Source: Aquatica leii (lineage: Eukaryota; Arthropoda; Insecta; Coleoptera; Lampyridae). From it: a stretch of DNA of 64,000 bases. The notes beneath the pieces were generated by a model that searched no databases, was not told where the DNA came from, and saw nothing but the letters and a program-made list of their open reading frames with translations. The stretch lies in NCBI GenBank assembly GCA_035610365.1, contig CM069439.1, forward strand, positions 20,783,533-20,847,532, given 5' to 3'. This document shows, in pieces, positions 32,161 through 43,399 of the stretch (position 1 is the stretch's first letter; each line of letters starts with the position of its first letter). Position numbers and translations under genes: made by a program.

Positions 32161-33461
32161 GAGTCAATTCGAACATTTTTTAAATTTTACTTTATCTGTT
32201 TCGACAACATTCTAGTAATTACCTCGAATCATCTTAAATGATCTAAAAGTTTCTATGCGTTTCATTGCCTTTTTCTTAAAACTATTCTGTCCCAGAACAG
32301 GAAGCTGATCGCGGTACCGATAAAAAAAAAGATCGTGGCGATAGCGGCAGTTCTTTCCATTTCGGCAACTTCCTTGAGCATAAAAGTAGCAGTCAATGGG
32401 CTTTTCCTGGTCCGATGGTCTTGTTGCTCTTCGGTTGTAACTCCAAACCTAGTCTTTACTGCCGTACATGCTCATAAAATTATCGAAGTCCATTCCGTCG
32501 ACTGGATTCCCGGTTCTGTTTGTTATGACTATGGTTCGAATCTGATCTTAGGCAATGTTGTTATCGCCAGCAAACAGGGGTAGACAATCGATGTAGACCA
32601 CTTTTGACTTGCCTCTAGGTAGTTTACGGATACGATACAGGACGTCATTGATACGCTACACAACCTCACAAAAACCCTCCCATTGCTTCTGTAGCTTCGG
32701 CGACAAATCATGTCTTTTTTAAGGATTATACAATCACACCATGTCGCTCAGTCAAAACCCGCCGTTTTGTGCCTTGACGTCATATCTGGTCTTCATTCTG
32801 TCGATGGCAATTTGTGTGTATTTCATCTAACCTTTTTATCAACTTGCTGACGTAGTCTTCTCCAGCAAATTCTACTTCCGGGTTTCGTCCAAATTGGAGT
32901 CGATTTTGCGACTGAGCATGACACAGAATGATGTGGTGCCTTTGCTTTCGTGAACAGATGATAGGTATGCCATTAAGAAAACATGCAAGTACTAATCCCA
33001 ATCCCTTTGGTGTTCAGACACTACTTTGGATAAGTACCTTGTTATTGTTCGATTCATCCGTTTAACTAATATGCATTAAGAGTGGAGATGCGTCGTTCTA
33101 GTTTTCTTAAATTCAAGCGCCGGCAGACTTCTTAAAACAGCGCAAACTTAAAGTTTATGCTTTCGACACTCTCCATGAATTGCTTAAGAAGACCGTATTC
33201 CACTCTTAAACTACTTTCAGCACGGTGTTCTGTGTCATAAGCATACTCTTACAGTTTCTCGATTCATCTTGCTACTTGTGCTTCCGGATTACAAAACTGC
33301 AATAGCCATCTTAGTAAAAATTGACACTTGGTTCTTTGGCACCACCAACTGCAGTCTGTTTTTCGTTTTTCTTAGTAAACATTTTTGTCTATACAAATAT
33401 TTGTAGAAGTGTTTTATAGACTTGATGACAAATTTTTCATCTTCTCTTGGATAATTAATAA
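32161..33461 (-). pseudogene. gypsy family G pol 3' part, unit 2
   Basis: It carries the same minus-strand content as 27893-29220. An integrase tail frame lies at 32780-33001 (FGRNPEVEFAGEDYVSKLIKR), a terminal tail at 32529-32711, and an RNase H remnant at 33289-33495 (INYPREDEKFV, IKHFYKYLY). It is interrupted at 33462 by transposon C and resumes at 36037, so this is one gypsy copy split by a later insertion. Confidence 0.8.
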
Positions 33462-36033
33462 CACTGGTCTGCATGAAAATCGGCCCTGATACCATTCTTG
33501 ACGACTCTTATGTAAAATGACCTCCTGAATCCAAAAATGAGCTCCGTTTTTACCCATCACCCACCTATTTTTGGGAACCCCATTTTTATTTTATTTTTTG
33601 CATTTTTTTTAGAATTTTAACTTATAGCCGTTAAACATCCCAAAGCAGGTAATAAAAGTTATACCAAAGTATATGGCAAAAGTTTTGCTATAAAATGTGT
33701 ATAGAAACAACAATAAAATACAAATATATAAGAACAGTAAAAAAATATCAATATACAGTTAGGAAGATTCACTGCTCGACGCTGGCGATCTCAATACCAC
33801 ATGCAGGTTTGAACAGGAATTTTCGACAGGCTTAAACTTGCATTACCCTTCTCATTATAGTATATTACATTGTTTGCTTAACTGCTTTGATCAGTACATC
33901 TATAGCTGTTGCAGAGTTAACTTGTCGACGTTTTAAACGTGCTGGATTTTGTGTTCATTTTTGTTCATTTGTGTAAAACAGTAAAACTACTTTTACTCCG
34001 GATTTTTTCAAGTGACTAAGTGTGATTTGTGGTTAATGTCGGGCGTTGAATTACTGTCTAATTATGCCACGCGAGTGTAAACATCATCCCAATAGCTTCT
34101 GCTATGTCTGCGGGGAATTAACTTTAAAAGCGCAACGAAAATCCCTTTCTCCGCTTGTTAAAACAGCTTATAAATTGTACTTTGATTGTCAAGTTGGCGA
34201 CCAGGACAAGACTTGAGCTCCATCAGTTTGCTGTACGATTTGTTACAGTAGTTTGACCAAATGGCTCAAAGGTGCCCGTAAATCAATGCCATTTGCTGTG
34301 CCCATGGTTTGGCGTGAACCTCGCTGTCATCTTACAGATTGTTACTTTTGTATGATTCCCACCGTCGGGTTTTCGAGCAAAAGTAAGCATACAATTTAAT
34401 ATCCCAATATTCCGTCAGCTCTAAGACTAGTTTCTCATAACGATACTTTGCCAATTCCAGAATCCCCAAACACTTATACTCTAGAATCAGAAATTGATTT
34501 AAAAGACTCTGAGCCACAACCTGGGGCTTCGAATGATACGTTCAATGATGATGAAGAGTATTCCGCAGATTTAGTTTCTCGGCAACCTCACCTCCTCACT
34601 CAATCGGAATTAAATGATCTTGTCAAGGATTTGCAGTTACCCAAGACTAAATCTCAGCTCCTAGGATGGCGACTTCAACAGTGGAATCTCTTAGAAAAGG
34701 AAGTAAAAATATCTTTTTACAGGACTAGACAAGCAACCCTGAAATGTCTTTTCTCAGAAGATTAAGGTTTAGTGTTCTGCCCTAATGCAAATTTATTGAT
34801 GACAGAGCTACAGATGCCATGTGACTCAGACAAATGGAAACTATTTATAGACTCATCAAAAACAAGCTTAAAAGTTGCCCTGTTGGCAAATGGGAATGAC
34901 TTCCCATCAGTTCCAGTTGCATACTCTGTTGATATGAAGGAAACTTACGAAAACATCTTCAAAATCCTTGATAAAATTAGTTATTATGATTATAAGTGGA
35001 AACTTTGCGCTGACTTAAAAGTTGTTGCTCTACTCACGGGCCTGCAATCAAGATTCACAAAATATTGCTGCTTCCTTTGTGAATGGGATAGCCGAGCCCG
35101 AGATAAACATTACATCGTACGGGACTAGCCTCTGCGAGAAAATCTTATTCCTGGTCAGAAAAATGTCGCCCACAATCCTTTGGTTCCGAAGGAAAATATT
35201 TACTTACCACCTTTACACATCAAACTTAGATTAATCAAGCAGTTTGTGAAAGCAGTGGACAAGACAGGTGGCGCATTTCAATTTTTGAAAACTAAATTTC
35301 CTCGTCTTAGCGAAGCTAAAATCAAAGAAGGTGTTTTTGTAGGTCCCCAGATTAGACAACTCTTCCAACGTTTGACGTTTATTGAACACCTAAATCAAAA
35401 AGAAAAACGAGCTTGGCTTGCATTTCAAAACGTTTGTAAGAACTTCCTAGGTAACCACAAAAGTGAAGATTATGTCGCTCACGTCGAGGAACTGCTTTTA
35501 GCGTACAAGGACATAGGATGTAACATGTTTCTTAAAGTTCACTTCCTTCACTCGCATCTGGACTTTTTCCCTAAAAATGTAGGAGCAGTGTCGGATGAAC
35601 ACATGGAACGGTTCCATCAAGACATCGCTAAGCTGGAGAAGAGAATTTCAGGGAAGTGGAATGCAAGCATGTTGGCGGAGTACTGCTGGTTTATGAAACA
35701 AGAGAGCTGTACCTCAGTGTATAAAAGGAAAGCAAGCACCAAGTAACGATGAATATATTTTTATTTATTACTGTTTATAGCTAAAATAGTTCTTTTTCCC
35801 ATTTAAATTAAATTCATGTCCATATATTTATTATTATAATAATTATTATCGTTCGATAAATAAATTATAATTAATTTATCGAAAAGTGGTAAAAAAAGAT
35901 TTGGGGCTTCCTCGAAAATGATGGGCGATGGAAGAAAACGGAAGACATATTTGGATTCAGGACGTCATTTTACATAAGAATCACCCGGAATAGTGTCAGG
36001 GCTCGATAAAAAATATTTTTTTGCAGACCAGTG
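33462..36033 (+). mobile_element. CACTG-ended DNA transposon, copy C
   Basis: The ends are CACTGGTCTGCATGAAAAT and ATTTTTTTGCAGACCAGTG, with TAA at 33459-33461 and 36034-36036. It is 2572 bp and the least damaged of the three copies at frame level. It sits inside minus-strand gypsy coding sequence (33461 and 36037 are the two sides). Its first 19 bp are duplicated at 29221-29239, which fixes the tandem duplication as later than this insertion. Confidence 0.92.
34064..35746 (+). pseudogene. Putative CACTG-element transposase, copy C (full length, four stops)
   Basis: From MPRECKHHPNSFC to YKRKASTK the frame is unbroken over 561 codons apart from four nonsense codons: after VGDQDKT, after SKHTI (Gln codon), after FSED (Lys codon), and after HYIVRD (Trp codon). 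It therefore shows the family's natural length, about 560 residues. Domains in order: Cys-rich N-terminus (residues 5-110), acidic linker (130-190), predicted RNase-H-like core with FIDSSKTSL, CADLKVVALLTG, CFLCEWDSR, LPPLHIKL, VGPQIRQLF, SDEHMERFHQD, and a basic C-terminus. The family is widespread in arthropods as uncharacterised proteins. The transposase role is inferred. Confidence 0.75.
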
Positions 36034-36036
36034 TAA

Positions 36037-36880
36037 TTGATAAAGTAACTAAGGCCTGTGTTGATGAAAAGCGTTTTCGCAGTCTTCATTTTATTTAAAT
36101 TCTGTTCTTTCTTTAGTCCAATTTGAAAGATGTAGCAATGTTAGGAAATCTAGTTACAAATCGTCTATAATAGGTGCACATGTTTTTACTGTTCGGACTT
36201 TGCCTAAGTCAGCTTTTTTCTTAAACAAGTGACACTTCCTTAAGCTCAGTTTTTGATTTTCCTCACGTAGTCGTTGAAACACTTCTTTCAAGTTGTTCAA
36301 ATGTTCTTCAAACGACCTTCCAACTACGATCACGTTGTCTAGATAAACCAAATACGTCTTCCAGGATAGTTCGCGCAAAATCAAACGCTTGAACGTCACA
36401 AACCGAAGGGCACCACAGTGAACAGCCACATACCAGTTTTAATTGTAAAAACTGTCTTTTCACGGTTCTTAGATTCTGTCTGACAGGAGGCACTTTTCAA
36501 ATCCAACGTGGACAACCACTGAAATTCTGACAAAGTGTCTAAAGTATTCTTAATTCTCGGTAAAAAGTAACTGGCCTTTATGGTCACGTCGTTAAACTGT
36601 CTGTAGTCTACGCAAAACCTCGTTGATCCATCTTTCTTTTTTACTTGCCCCACTGGAGACGCCTGTGGAGTACTTGAAGGTTTAATAAAATAAACTTTGC
36701 TAAGCGACGTTGTTGAACACATGGCGACTTGACCCAAAATTTCAATTTGCACCCCTTCATCCAGAATTCTTCGCTGCTTTATCTTGATATTTGCTACAGA
36801 GCCAGACTTCAAATTTCTGCACAAGAAGTCGCACGTAAACATTGCTGACGTTTTTATTCAGATGCCTTGCGTTTAACGCA
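36037..36880 (-). pseudogene. gypsy family G RT fragment, continuation beyond transposon C
   Basis: Minus-strand frames give FCVDYRQFNDVT, TLDLKSASC, TVVPFGL and LVYLDNVIVVG (36154-36842). The RT active site YLDD is changed to YLDN, removing one catalytic Asp. Upstream is the protease-to-RT linker (TCDFLCRNLKSGSV). Frameshifts and a fingers-region deletion are present. It continues the gypsy copy interrupted at 33461. Confidence 0.82.
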
Positions 36881-37309
36881 GTGGCCGCTTGTAAAGCACA
36901 TCGATTTTTACTTGTCTAAAGATAAATTATTTCAATTTGGCCAGCCACTGAGTTTGCCATTTTTACAAATTCTTTTCAAAAAACCAGTTCTTATAAAATT
37001 TAACAATGACACACTTCAAAATAACAATAAATACTGACGTGTAATAATCTTTAAACAATGAGTGAAAGGCCCATACCTTTGATAAAACAAAATTACAAAA
37101 AACTTTATCTGCTTCTTCTGATTGTCGTTATTAAGATAATGGAACTCATCGTATTGTACGAGAGTATTACACCCAATATCCTCATAAATAGAGCATTTGC
37201 ATATTGCATGCGTAAATGCATATTTTCGTTATTTTTAAGGAAATGTGCATATTTAACAAATATATGTCGTAATACATTTAATTTTTCTTGTATTTTTATA
37301 AATTGACCG
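36881..37309. other. Spacer with ATGCATA-rich stretch, no gene
   Basis: There is no recognised gene. 37190-37265 carries GCATATTGCATGCG, AAATGCATA and TGTGCATAT, matched by CATAAGTGCATGCATA at 38056-38071. These may be subterminal repeats of the hAT-type relic at 37310-37895. Confidence 0.45.
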
Positions 37310-37895
37310 TATACCATTGCCACCTGAATCCGTTCTAACTCGTTGAGGAACTTGGTTAACGGCAGCAGAATACTATGCAGATCATTTTGAAATTCTGAAA
37401 ACCGTCATTGATAGTTTAGATGCTTCTGAAGCTAAAGCTATTAAAACTGCCCAAAAAATGTTTAAGAAGAAAAGAATTCGAGAACAGACTTTTATAAAAA
37501 CCCACTTTATGTGTATTCTACCTGGAAAAACGTCGAGTGTTGTGAAATTAAAATTTAAAAGTTGTGCAAGGTGTAGTAGAAAAAATTAACGCAGTTTCTA
37601 ATGTAGCTTCTAAAGTTCAAAACAAACTTTCTTCAGTTTTACAGAAGAATAGCGTATTGAAAGAATTTCAGGATATACATGTGTTGATGTGTTTTAAGCG
37701 GCGACAATAAAAAGTCAAATCATTGTATGACAGATAACTATGAAATTAGTGAAATTGCAAAACTTAAATTTGCTCCAATATTATGCTGTAATGTTGAGAT
37801 GAATTTCTTTGAATATAAATACATTTCAAACGATAGGAGGCTAGGGTTTTTATTTAAAAATTTAAAACAAGTATTAATTATAAATTGTTTAAATT
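37310..37895 (+). pseudogene. hAT-type (CGGBP1-like) transposase relic, C-terminal part
   Basis: Broken plus-strand frames spell GTWLTAAEYYADHFE, then KTVIDSLDASEAKAIKTAQ, then LKEFQDIHVL, and finally KFAPI-like and DRRLGFLFKNLKQVLI. This order matches the C-terminal region of a hAT-derived family related to CGGBP1 that is common in insects (pattern TRWGTWLxAAxYYAEHF, later DVERSFSxYK and NRRxFxFENLKQxLI). The catalytic N-terminal half and BED finger are absent. Stops and shifts rule out function. Confidence 0.65.
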
Positions 37896-38159
37896 AAATT
37901 ATGGATTTTTTTGTTTTAACTGTATTTTTATATGTAAATTTGTTTAGTTTTAGTGTTGTGATTTTTCTTGTATTTTTATCTAATCTTAGGCAAATAATCA
38001 GTTATATTTACTTCAAAATTAGTGTTTTAAACTGCATATTTTACACATTTTACGTGCATAAGTGCATGCATATTTTTACAATTTATAGTGCATAACTATC
38101 CTTGCTCTACTCATAAATAATTGCGCTGGATGTTCTAAGAGATACAATATGTGATAACT

Positions 38160-38400
38160 ATCCTAAAAATGGAAAAAAAAACAGTGTAATTTTAAGAGTT
38201 GACAACATTTCCTCGAACTTCATTGTTTGCAAATTATTTTAAAACTGTTAAGTAGAATGTATTTTTGAATAGCATTTTTAAAGACCTTTTCAACGATGTA
38301 CCATAAATGGGGGTTGAAATTTACATTTTTGAAGTTGGGGAGGCCGGGAATTAAAAGTTAGATAGCGGTGTGCCATTGACCATGTCAATTATTTTCAATA
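38160..38400 (+). repeat. mariner-like tail, inverted relative to 24640-24860
   Basis: Its reverse complement matches 24640-24860 (blocks CATGGTCAAT, AACTTCA-AAATGTAAAT, CATCGTTGAAAA-GTCTTTAAAAATGCT, CTTAACAGTTTT, AATTTGCAAA). It is the non-coding end of the same mariner family, without a transposase attached. Confidence 0.65.
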
Positions 38401-38942
38401 CAATAAAAAATTCAAAATTCAAATATTGACATTAGTGATAATTTTATATTGCAGTTAAAACGACAATTTTGAGATTGAAAAAAATATGTGCAGCAGAATG
38501 ATGTGCAGTTATTAGTTAAAAAAGAGCGAATAGAAACTTTTTTGTATATCAAATCAAAGAATACATAGTAGTAACTTTGGTTGCCTAATCAATGGTATTA
38601 AAAAGTATGGTGAAATGAAAAATAATTGCTCAAGTTTGATGTTTTCTAGTTTACAATTTTTTTTACAAGATTAAATCTTATTCGCCGATTCAATTTATGT
38701 CACAAGAGTGCTATAATAGAATTAAGTTCAGTGATTTGATCCTCATTTATTTTTTCGTTGTTTTGAGTTTACTGAAAGAAGATCTGTTTTCAGGAACAAG
38801 ATAGAATTTGTTCGATTTTGTGGAATCTTTCTATAACAGCATAAAAAAATTTACTTTTAAGCTTAAATGTCCAAGTGATGTAGTACTTTTTCCATATCTG
38901 CCAGAAATGCTTCTGTCAAATAATGTTAGTAACTAGTGATGG

Positions 38943-41900
38943 CAGTAGCGGATTAAACATTTTGAAGGCCCCAAGCGCAATCACATTTTGAGGCCCCCCA
39001 TTATGCATTGTAGTATGGTGATATTTTAATGTAAGATCATAAGCCATAAGTTGAAAAATACAGCATATTTGTTAATATAAAAATTAAAATATATTTGAAA
39101 AGAATGGCAAAAAATAATATTGGATATCACACAATAAACTTATTATGTACATTTAGTCTACACTACTATATTATGTACCTATACTTAAAATTAAAGTGAA
39201 ACTTTTCTCGCTTTAAGTTTAGCGAATTTATCAATAATAAATTCATAGTCCAATGACTGAACTACATCGTTTTCTATAAACATTATTGATAAATTATATA
39301 AATTTATTTGTGTTAGTGAATTTCGCAAATAATTTTTTACTCGTTTTAAAACCGAAAATGAACGTTCTATTGTTAAAAATTTTTTTAAAATTGTTTCTAC
39401 ATTCGGAAATGTTGATTGCAACCCCCCAATTAATAATTTGTACATGTCAACAGGATTGGTAACGTTTTCTCCTTTTACGAATGTAATGAAATAAAGAATT
39501 TCATCTTTAAAATACCGAATATCAATATCTTTGTGATATTTTGTAGTAATTCTTTCTACATTTTCATTAAACTCGATGTCGCTCATTTTAAAATCGAAAA
39601 ATATTTGAAAATCTTTTAGTACATCACTATAAATAGCGCTTCTTCTAGATATTTCCGATATGAGTACGTCACAAATAGCATTATGTACGTTTACCACGAA
39701 ATTTTGTTTTACCGTAAAATGTGTGTCAGTATTATTGTTAGTTGTTTCTCCAAATTGCAATTTTCTTTTTTTAATTCTAGTTTCCTTGTAGTTTCGATTC
39801 TCTGTTAATAAATTAGCACCGTTTTCAATTTCATCGAATTTGTTTCTAACTTCCATGATATCTTTGGCAAGAGGTTTCAGAAGATTTGTTCCCAATAATA
39901 AATTGTACTGCGTATCTTGCAATGTTTTACTAGAACTATTTATTCGTTGTAATAACTTATCCCATAAAACAGTTAATAGGGCTGTTTCGTATTCATCAAA
40001 TTGTTTTGATAATTTCTTTGCCTCCAATTTGCTCATTGGTTTTTCATTGTCGGCATTACTAATTTGAATTAGGGTTTCCTTTATATTTTGATAAATGGAT
40101 TTTAATGCTGAAACTGCGTCTGCTTTCGACGCCCATCTAGTGTCTATTATTCTGTTTATGTGTTGATTTTTAGTATGTGGCATACTGTTCATGAGTATAT
40201 TCCACCGACGAGTAGACGATGAAAAATATACATATAAATTTTGTACAAAATCAAAATAATGCAATGCACCCGAACAAGATTCGGCAGCACAATTAAATTT
40301 AAAGTATGCCTGGCGCATGGTACGTACGTTGCTGTATCATTATGGTGTTTTATTCGTGCTTACAATCCACTGTATTTACCAGCCATATTTGCCGCATTAT
40401 CGTACATTTTTTTTATATCTATTGATAAATCTGATAAAAATTCTAAAACGATCCGTTCTAAATATGCGGAATCATGATTTTCGATTTTAAGGAAATCAAA
40501 AAACCGTTCTTTTATATTTGCAGATTTATCAACAAATCTCAAGATGAAAGTTAATTGATCTATATGAGTTATATCGGGAGTAGAGTCTATAATAATAGAG
40601 AAATAAATTGCATCTTGTACTTCAGATATTAAATATTTCTTTTCACTACCCATTAAACATATGAACTCATCACATACGGTGTGCGATAAATAATTAACAT
40701 TGCCTCTACCTGGATTGCTGTATTTTTCCAAATGAGTTTTCAAAAACTATCGAATTCAGCAAGATACTGAATACAACTTAAAAAATTTCCCCTTCGATTT
40801 GAATCTGTATCTTCTCTATGACCACGAAATGCTATACCCAAACTCGCCAATAATTTCACAGTGGCAATAATTGGTTTTAAAACGGCTCGCCAATACTTCT
40901 GTTCTTAATCAATTTGCATTTCCAAGTGTGTATCGATACGTTGAGCAATTGATAATCGTTTTTGGAGAGTTAGGATTGACTTGAAATGATTTTGGGAAGA
41001 TTCGTGTTCCTTTAAGCTTCGAGCTAAATTTCTCCAATCGTTGAATCCTGTTGAAAGTTTTGTTTGTGATTGGGAAAATAGTCTGCACACATAACAATAA
41101 ACACATTTACTTGTTCCTGAAAAAACTAACCATTGACGAAATTCTTTTGTACCATTTGCTTTCACACAATAAAAATGTAATTCAGAAATATTTCTGTAGT
41201 AGGTACGTTCGATTCCTATCTGTATATTCTACTTTAAGAGCAGTAATATCTCCAGTATTGCACGGTTTATTTATTAAATAGTATTGTATCATTTTGTCAG
41301 ACAAATGCAATGGCCACAATGCGATATCATTGAGAAAAACAAATGCATTTTCATTTTTACCACAGTCTGCTGAAATATTGTCTAATTCAAATTCGAATTG
41401 TCGTTCGGGTTCTTCTTCATTGTTACTTCGTTCGTCATCTATTGCACATGTTGCTGATTCTTCAGTTTGTATTTTCATTTCTTTGCCTTTTTCGGATCTT
41501 TTCTGATACTGATTCAATTATAATTATGAATTTAGCCAAGGAATTGCTTTGCTGTAGTGTAGAAGTTTCGTTTTCTTTCTTCGTTTTACGTTTCTCAGCT
41601 CCGCTCTAAAACCTTTTCTTCATATTGATAGCTAAATAAAATAAATTTCAATAAATACCTATATAGATACATATAATATAATATAACATTAACAATATCA
41701 TAGGACATCTATGTATGTAAACAAACTTTATGATCGCTTAGTTTCAATAAATCAATACAGGTAGTAGTAACAAAAATTGTAAAATTTATTATTTAAAGTT
41801 AGCAAAATCTGCAAGCTTGTTTAGTTTTTACTCTGAAAATTTATGTATTTACTATTTAGAGATACTAATGAGTAATGACATATTTTGTTACAAACACTTC

Positions 41901-42675
41901 GAATTAAGGAAGTTCAACGAATTATCCAAAAAATTTTTATATTAATTAGTATACAAAGTTCAGGGAAACAAGAGAAATCTTCAAATTAACGACGATATCG
42001 AATTCAAGAAGTTTCACTGTATGTATTAAATTTAAGGAAACGTCACTTAACGAATAAGTATAGCGACTTTACTAAGCACTAACTTACTGCTAAAAGTTTT
42101 ATCTCATTCTCAATGCTTCCTGATTTCTCAAAACAATAAAACGTGCACATTACACATAACATTAAAAAGAAAGTCACTTAACAAATAAGTTTATTTCCAG
42201 ATTTGTGGCCAATTGACCAAGTCAAACACAACGGCAACATTCGCGATCACATCTTAATATTCAGTAAAGAAATATCTGTTATCTAATGATTTCAGATAGG
42301 TATATTTAATTTTAATAAGAAAAACACTTACCGTTCAAATGAATTGCTGAGCAAGCAAGACTTATAATAATAATCACTCCAAGCCCAAAATGACGATACG
42401 TACAGCCTCGAAGGAAACAACACACAACGGTTTGTATTGAGAGCTATTCAAGAGCTATATGACGTGTGCTGAGTTTTTAAAAGATGACCAGTGACAGTGA
42501 ACCTATTTTTATACGGTCGTAGGCTATAATTTTACGGGATTTTATTACAGTGTTGAGAAAGTAGAATTATGAGTAGAGCGGGAATTTTTAAAAAGTTAAG
42601 CTTGATTTTTGAGACCCCCGAGATTGTGAGGCCCCAAGCGAGCGCTTCTTGCGCCTGTGCGGTGATTCGCCACTG
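38943..42675 (-). mobile_element. hAT transposon with intact 8-bp target duplication
   Basis: The ends are CAGTAGCGGAT and, inverted, CAGTGGCGAAT, both followed by GGGGCC/GGCCCC-rich subterminal blocks. AGTGATGG flanks both sides perfectly (38935-38942 and 42676-42683), the 8-bp duplication typical of hAT. The 3733-bp interior carries a decayed ZMYM1-like transposase on the minus strand. From 41520 to 42600 it holds only AT-rich non-coding DNA. Confidence 0.92.
39191..41517 (-). pseudogene. hAT transposase (ZMYM1-like) pseudogene
   Basis: The first piece (41182-41517) is an acidic N-terminus ending in ADCGKNENAFVF and DIALWPLHLSD, an LxDPxxW-like lead-in to the TTF zinc finger. The finger follows at 40905-41165 with FRQWLVFS, CVYCYVCRLFS and the H-rich end LKEHESSQNH. 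The catalytic region has IIIDSTPDITHIDQL (first Asp) in 40360-40743. The longest frame, 39191-40318 (375 residues), has DTRWASKADAV and the C-terminal dimerisation region, with IERSFSVLKRVKNYLR. The pieces are separated by frameshifts and stops near 41180, 40910, 40740 and 40370. Transposition function is lost here. Confidence 0.87.
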
Positions 42676-42973
42676 AGTGATGGGCATTTACACGTGAAAC
42701 TGTTGATTGTAGTATTTACTGGAAGATAACCAACCTTACGACGTATATTCAACAATAAAATTTAACAATTTAATTCTTGCTCTTATTAGAGCGCTCTCTA
42801 CAATATCATTCAGAGCTGAAGTTAGAATGTGGTTAATCAGATTGGAAGTTTATTCTCTGGAGAACCTGGCTGTCTCTATATTAGTTGGAAATAATTCAAT
42901 TTCTATTTGTAATATGAAGATTTAAGTGTTAGTTAATCTCTCTATCTAAATTTTATTATAGTTTACATTATAT

Positions 42974-43215
42974 TGTAACGAATTTTTAAAATCTAATTTA
43001 TTTATAAACAAAATATTTACATGTTTATAACTACATGTAACTAATTAAATCTTACCATATTTAATAATAACACTTATAGTTATTTATGTATTACTATCAC
43101 TAGTTCGCACTTTTTAATTTTATCTAAAACTGATACTTGTTTATGTTAACAACACGTACACCACGTATTTATGTTTTACTAACACCGGCACTTTATTTGT
43201 CTTTCTTTGAACCGT
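42974..43215 (-). repeat. gypsy family G LTR fragment, isolated
   Basis: It begins TGTAACGAATTTTTAAAATC, like the LTR ends at 27608 and 31879, and continues with similarly AT-rich sequence. No gypsy coding sequence is attached. The far boundary is uncertain. Confidence 0.4.
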
Positions 43216-43399
43216 TTTTTATTTCTGTGTTGCCAGATGTGTTTGAGAAAAAAAACGGACAATTTTAGATGTTTTTTATTAACCTGATAAATACCTATTA
43301 CTGAAATAGTACAACAGTTTACAAATTACTTTTTTATATATTTAGCATTTGATGATACTGCTTTTAACAAAAGTTTATTGGATGATATCTCATCTTTGA

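Larger units (their letters stand above)
29240..33480. repeat. Tandem duplication, unit 2 (4241 bp)
   Basis: It repeats 24973-29239 in the same order and orientation. Differences include a retained short segment in the mariner relic (near 29665) lost in unit 1, a longer RNase H piece near 33310-33350, and a deletion near 33430. Unlike unit 1, the terminal CACTG sequence continues into a complete transposon (copy C). Confidence 0.95.
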
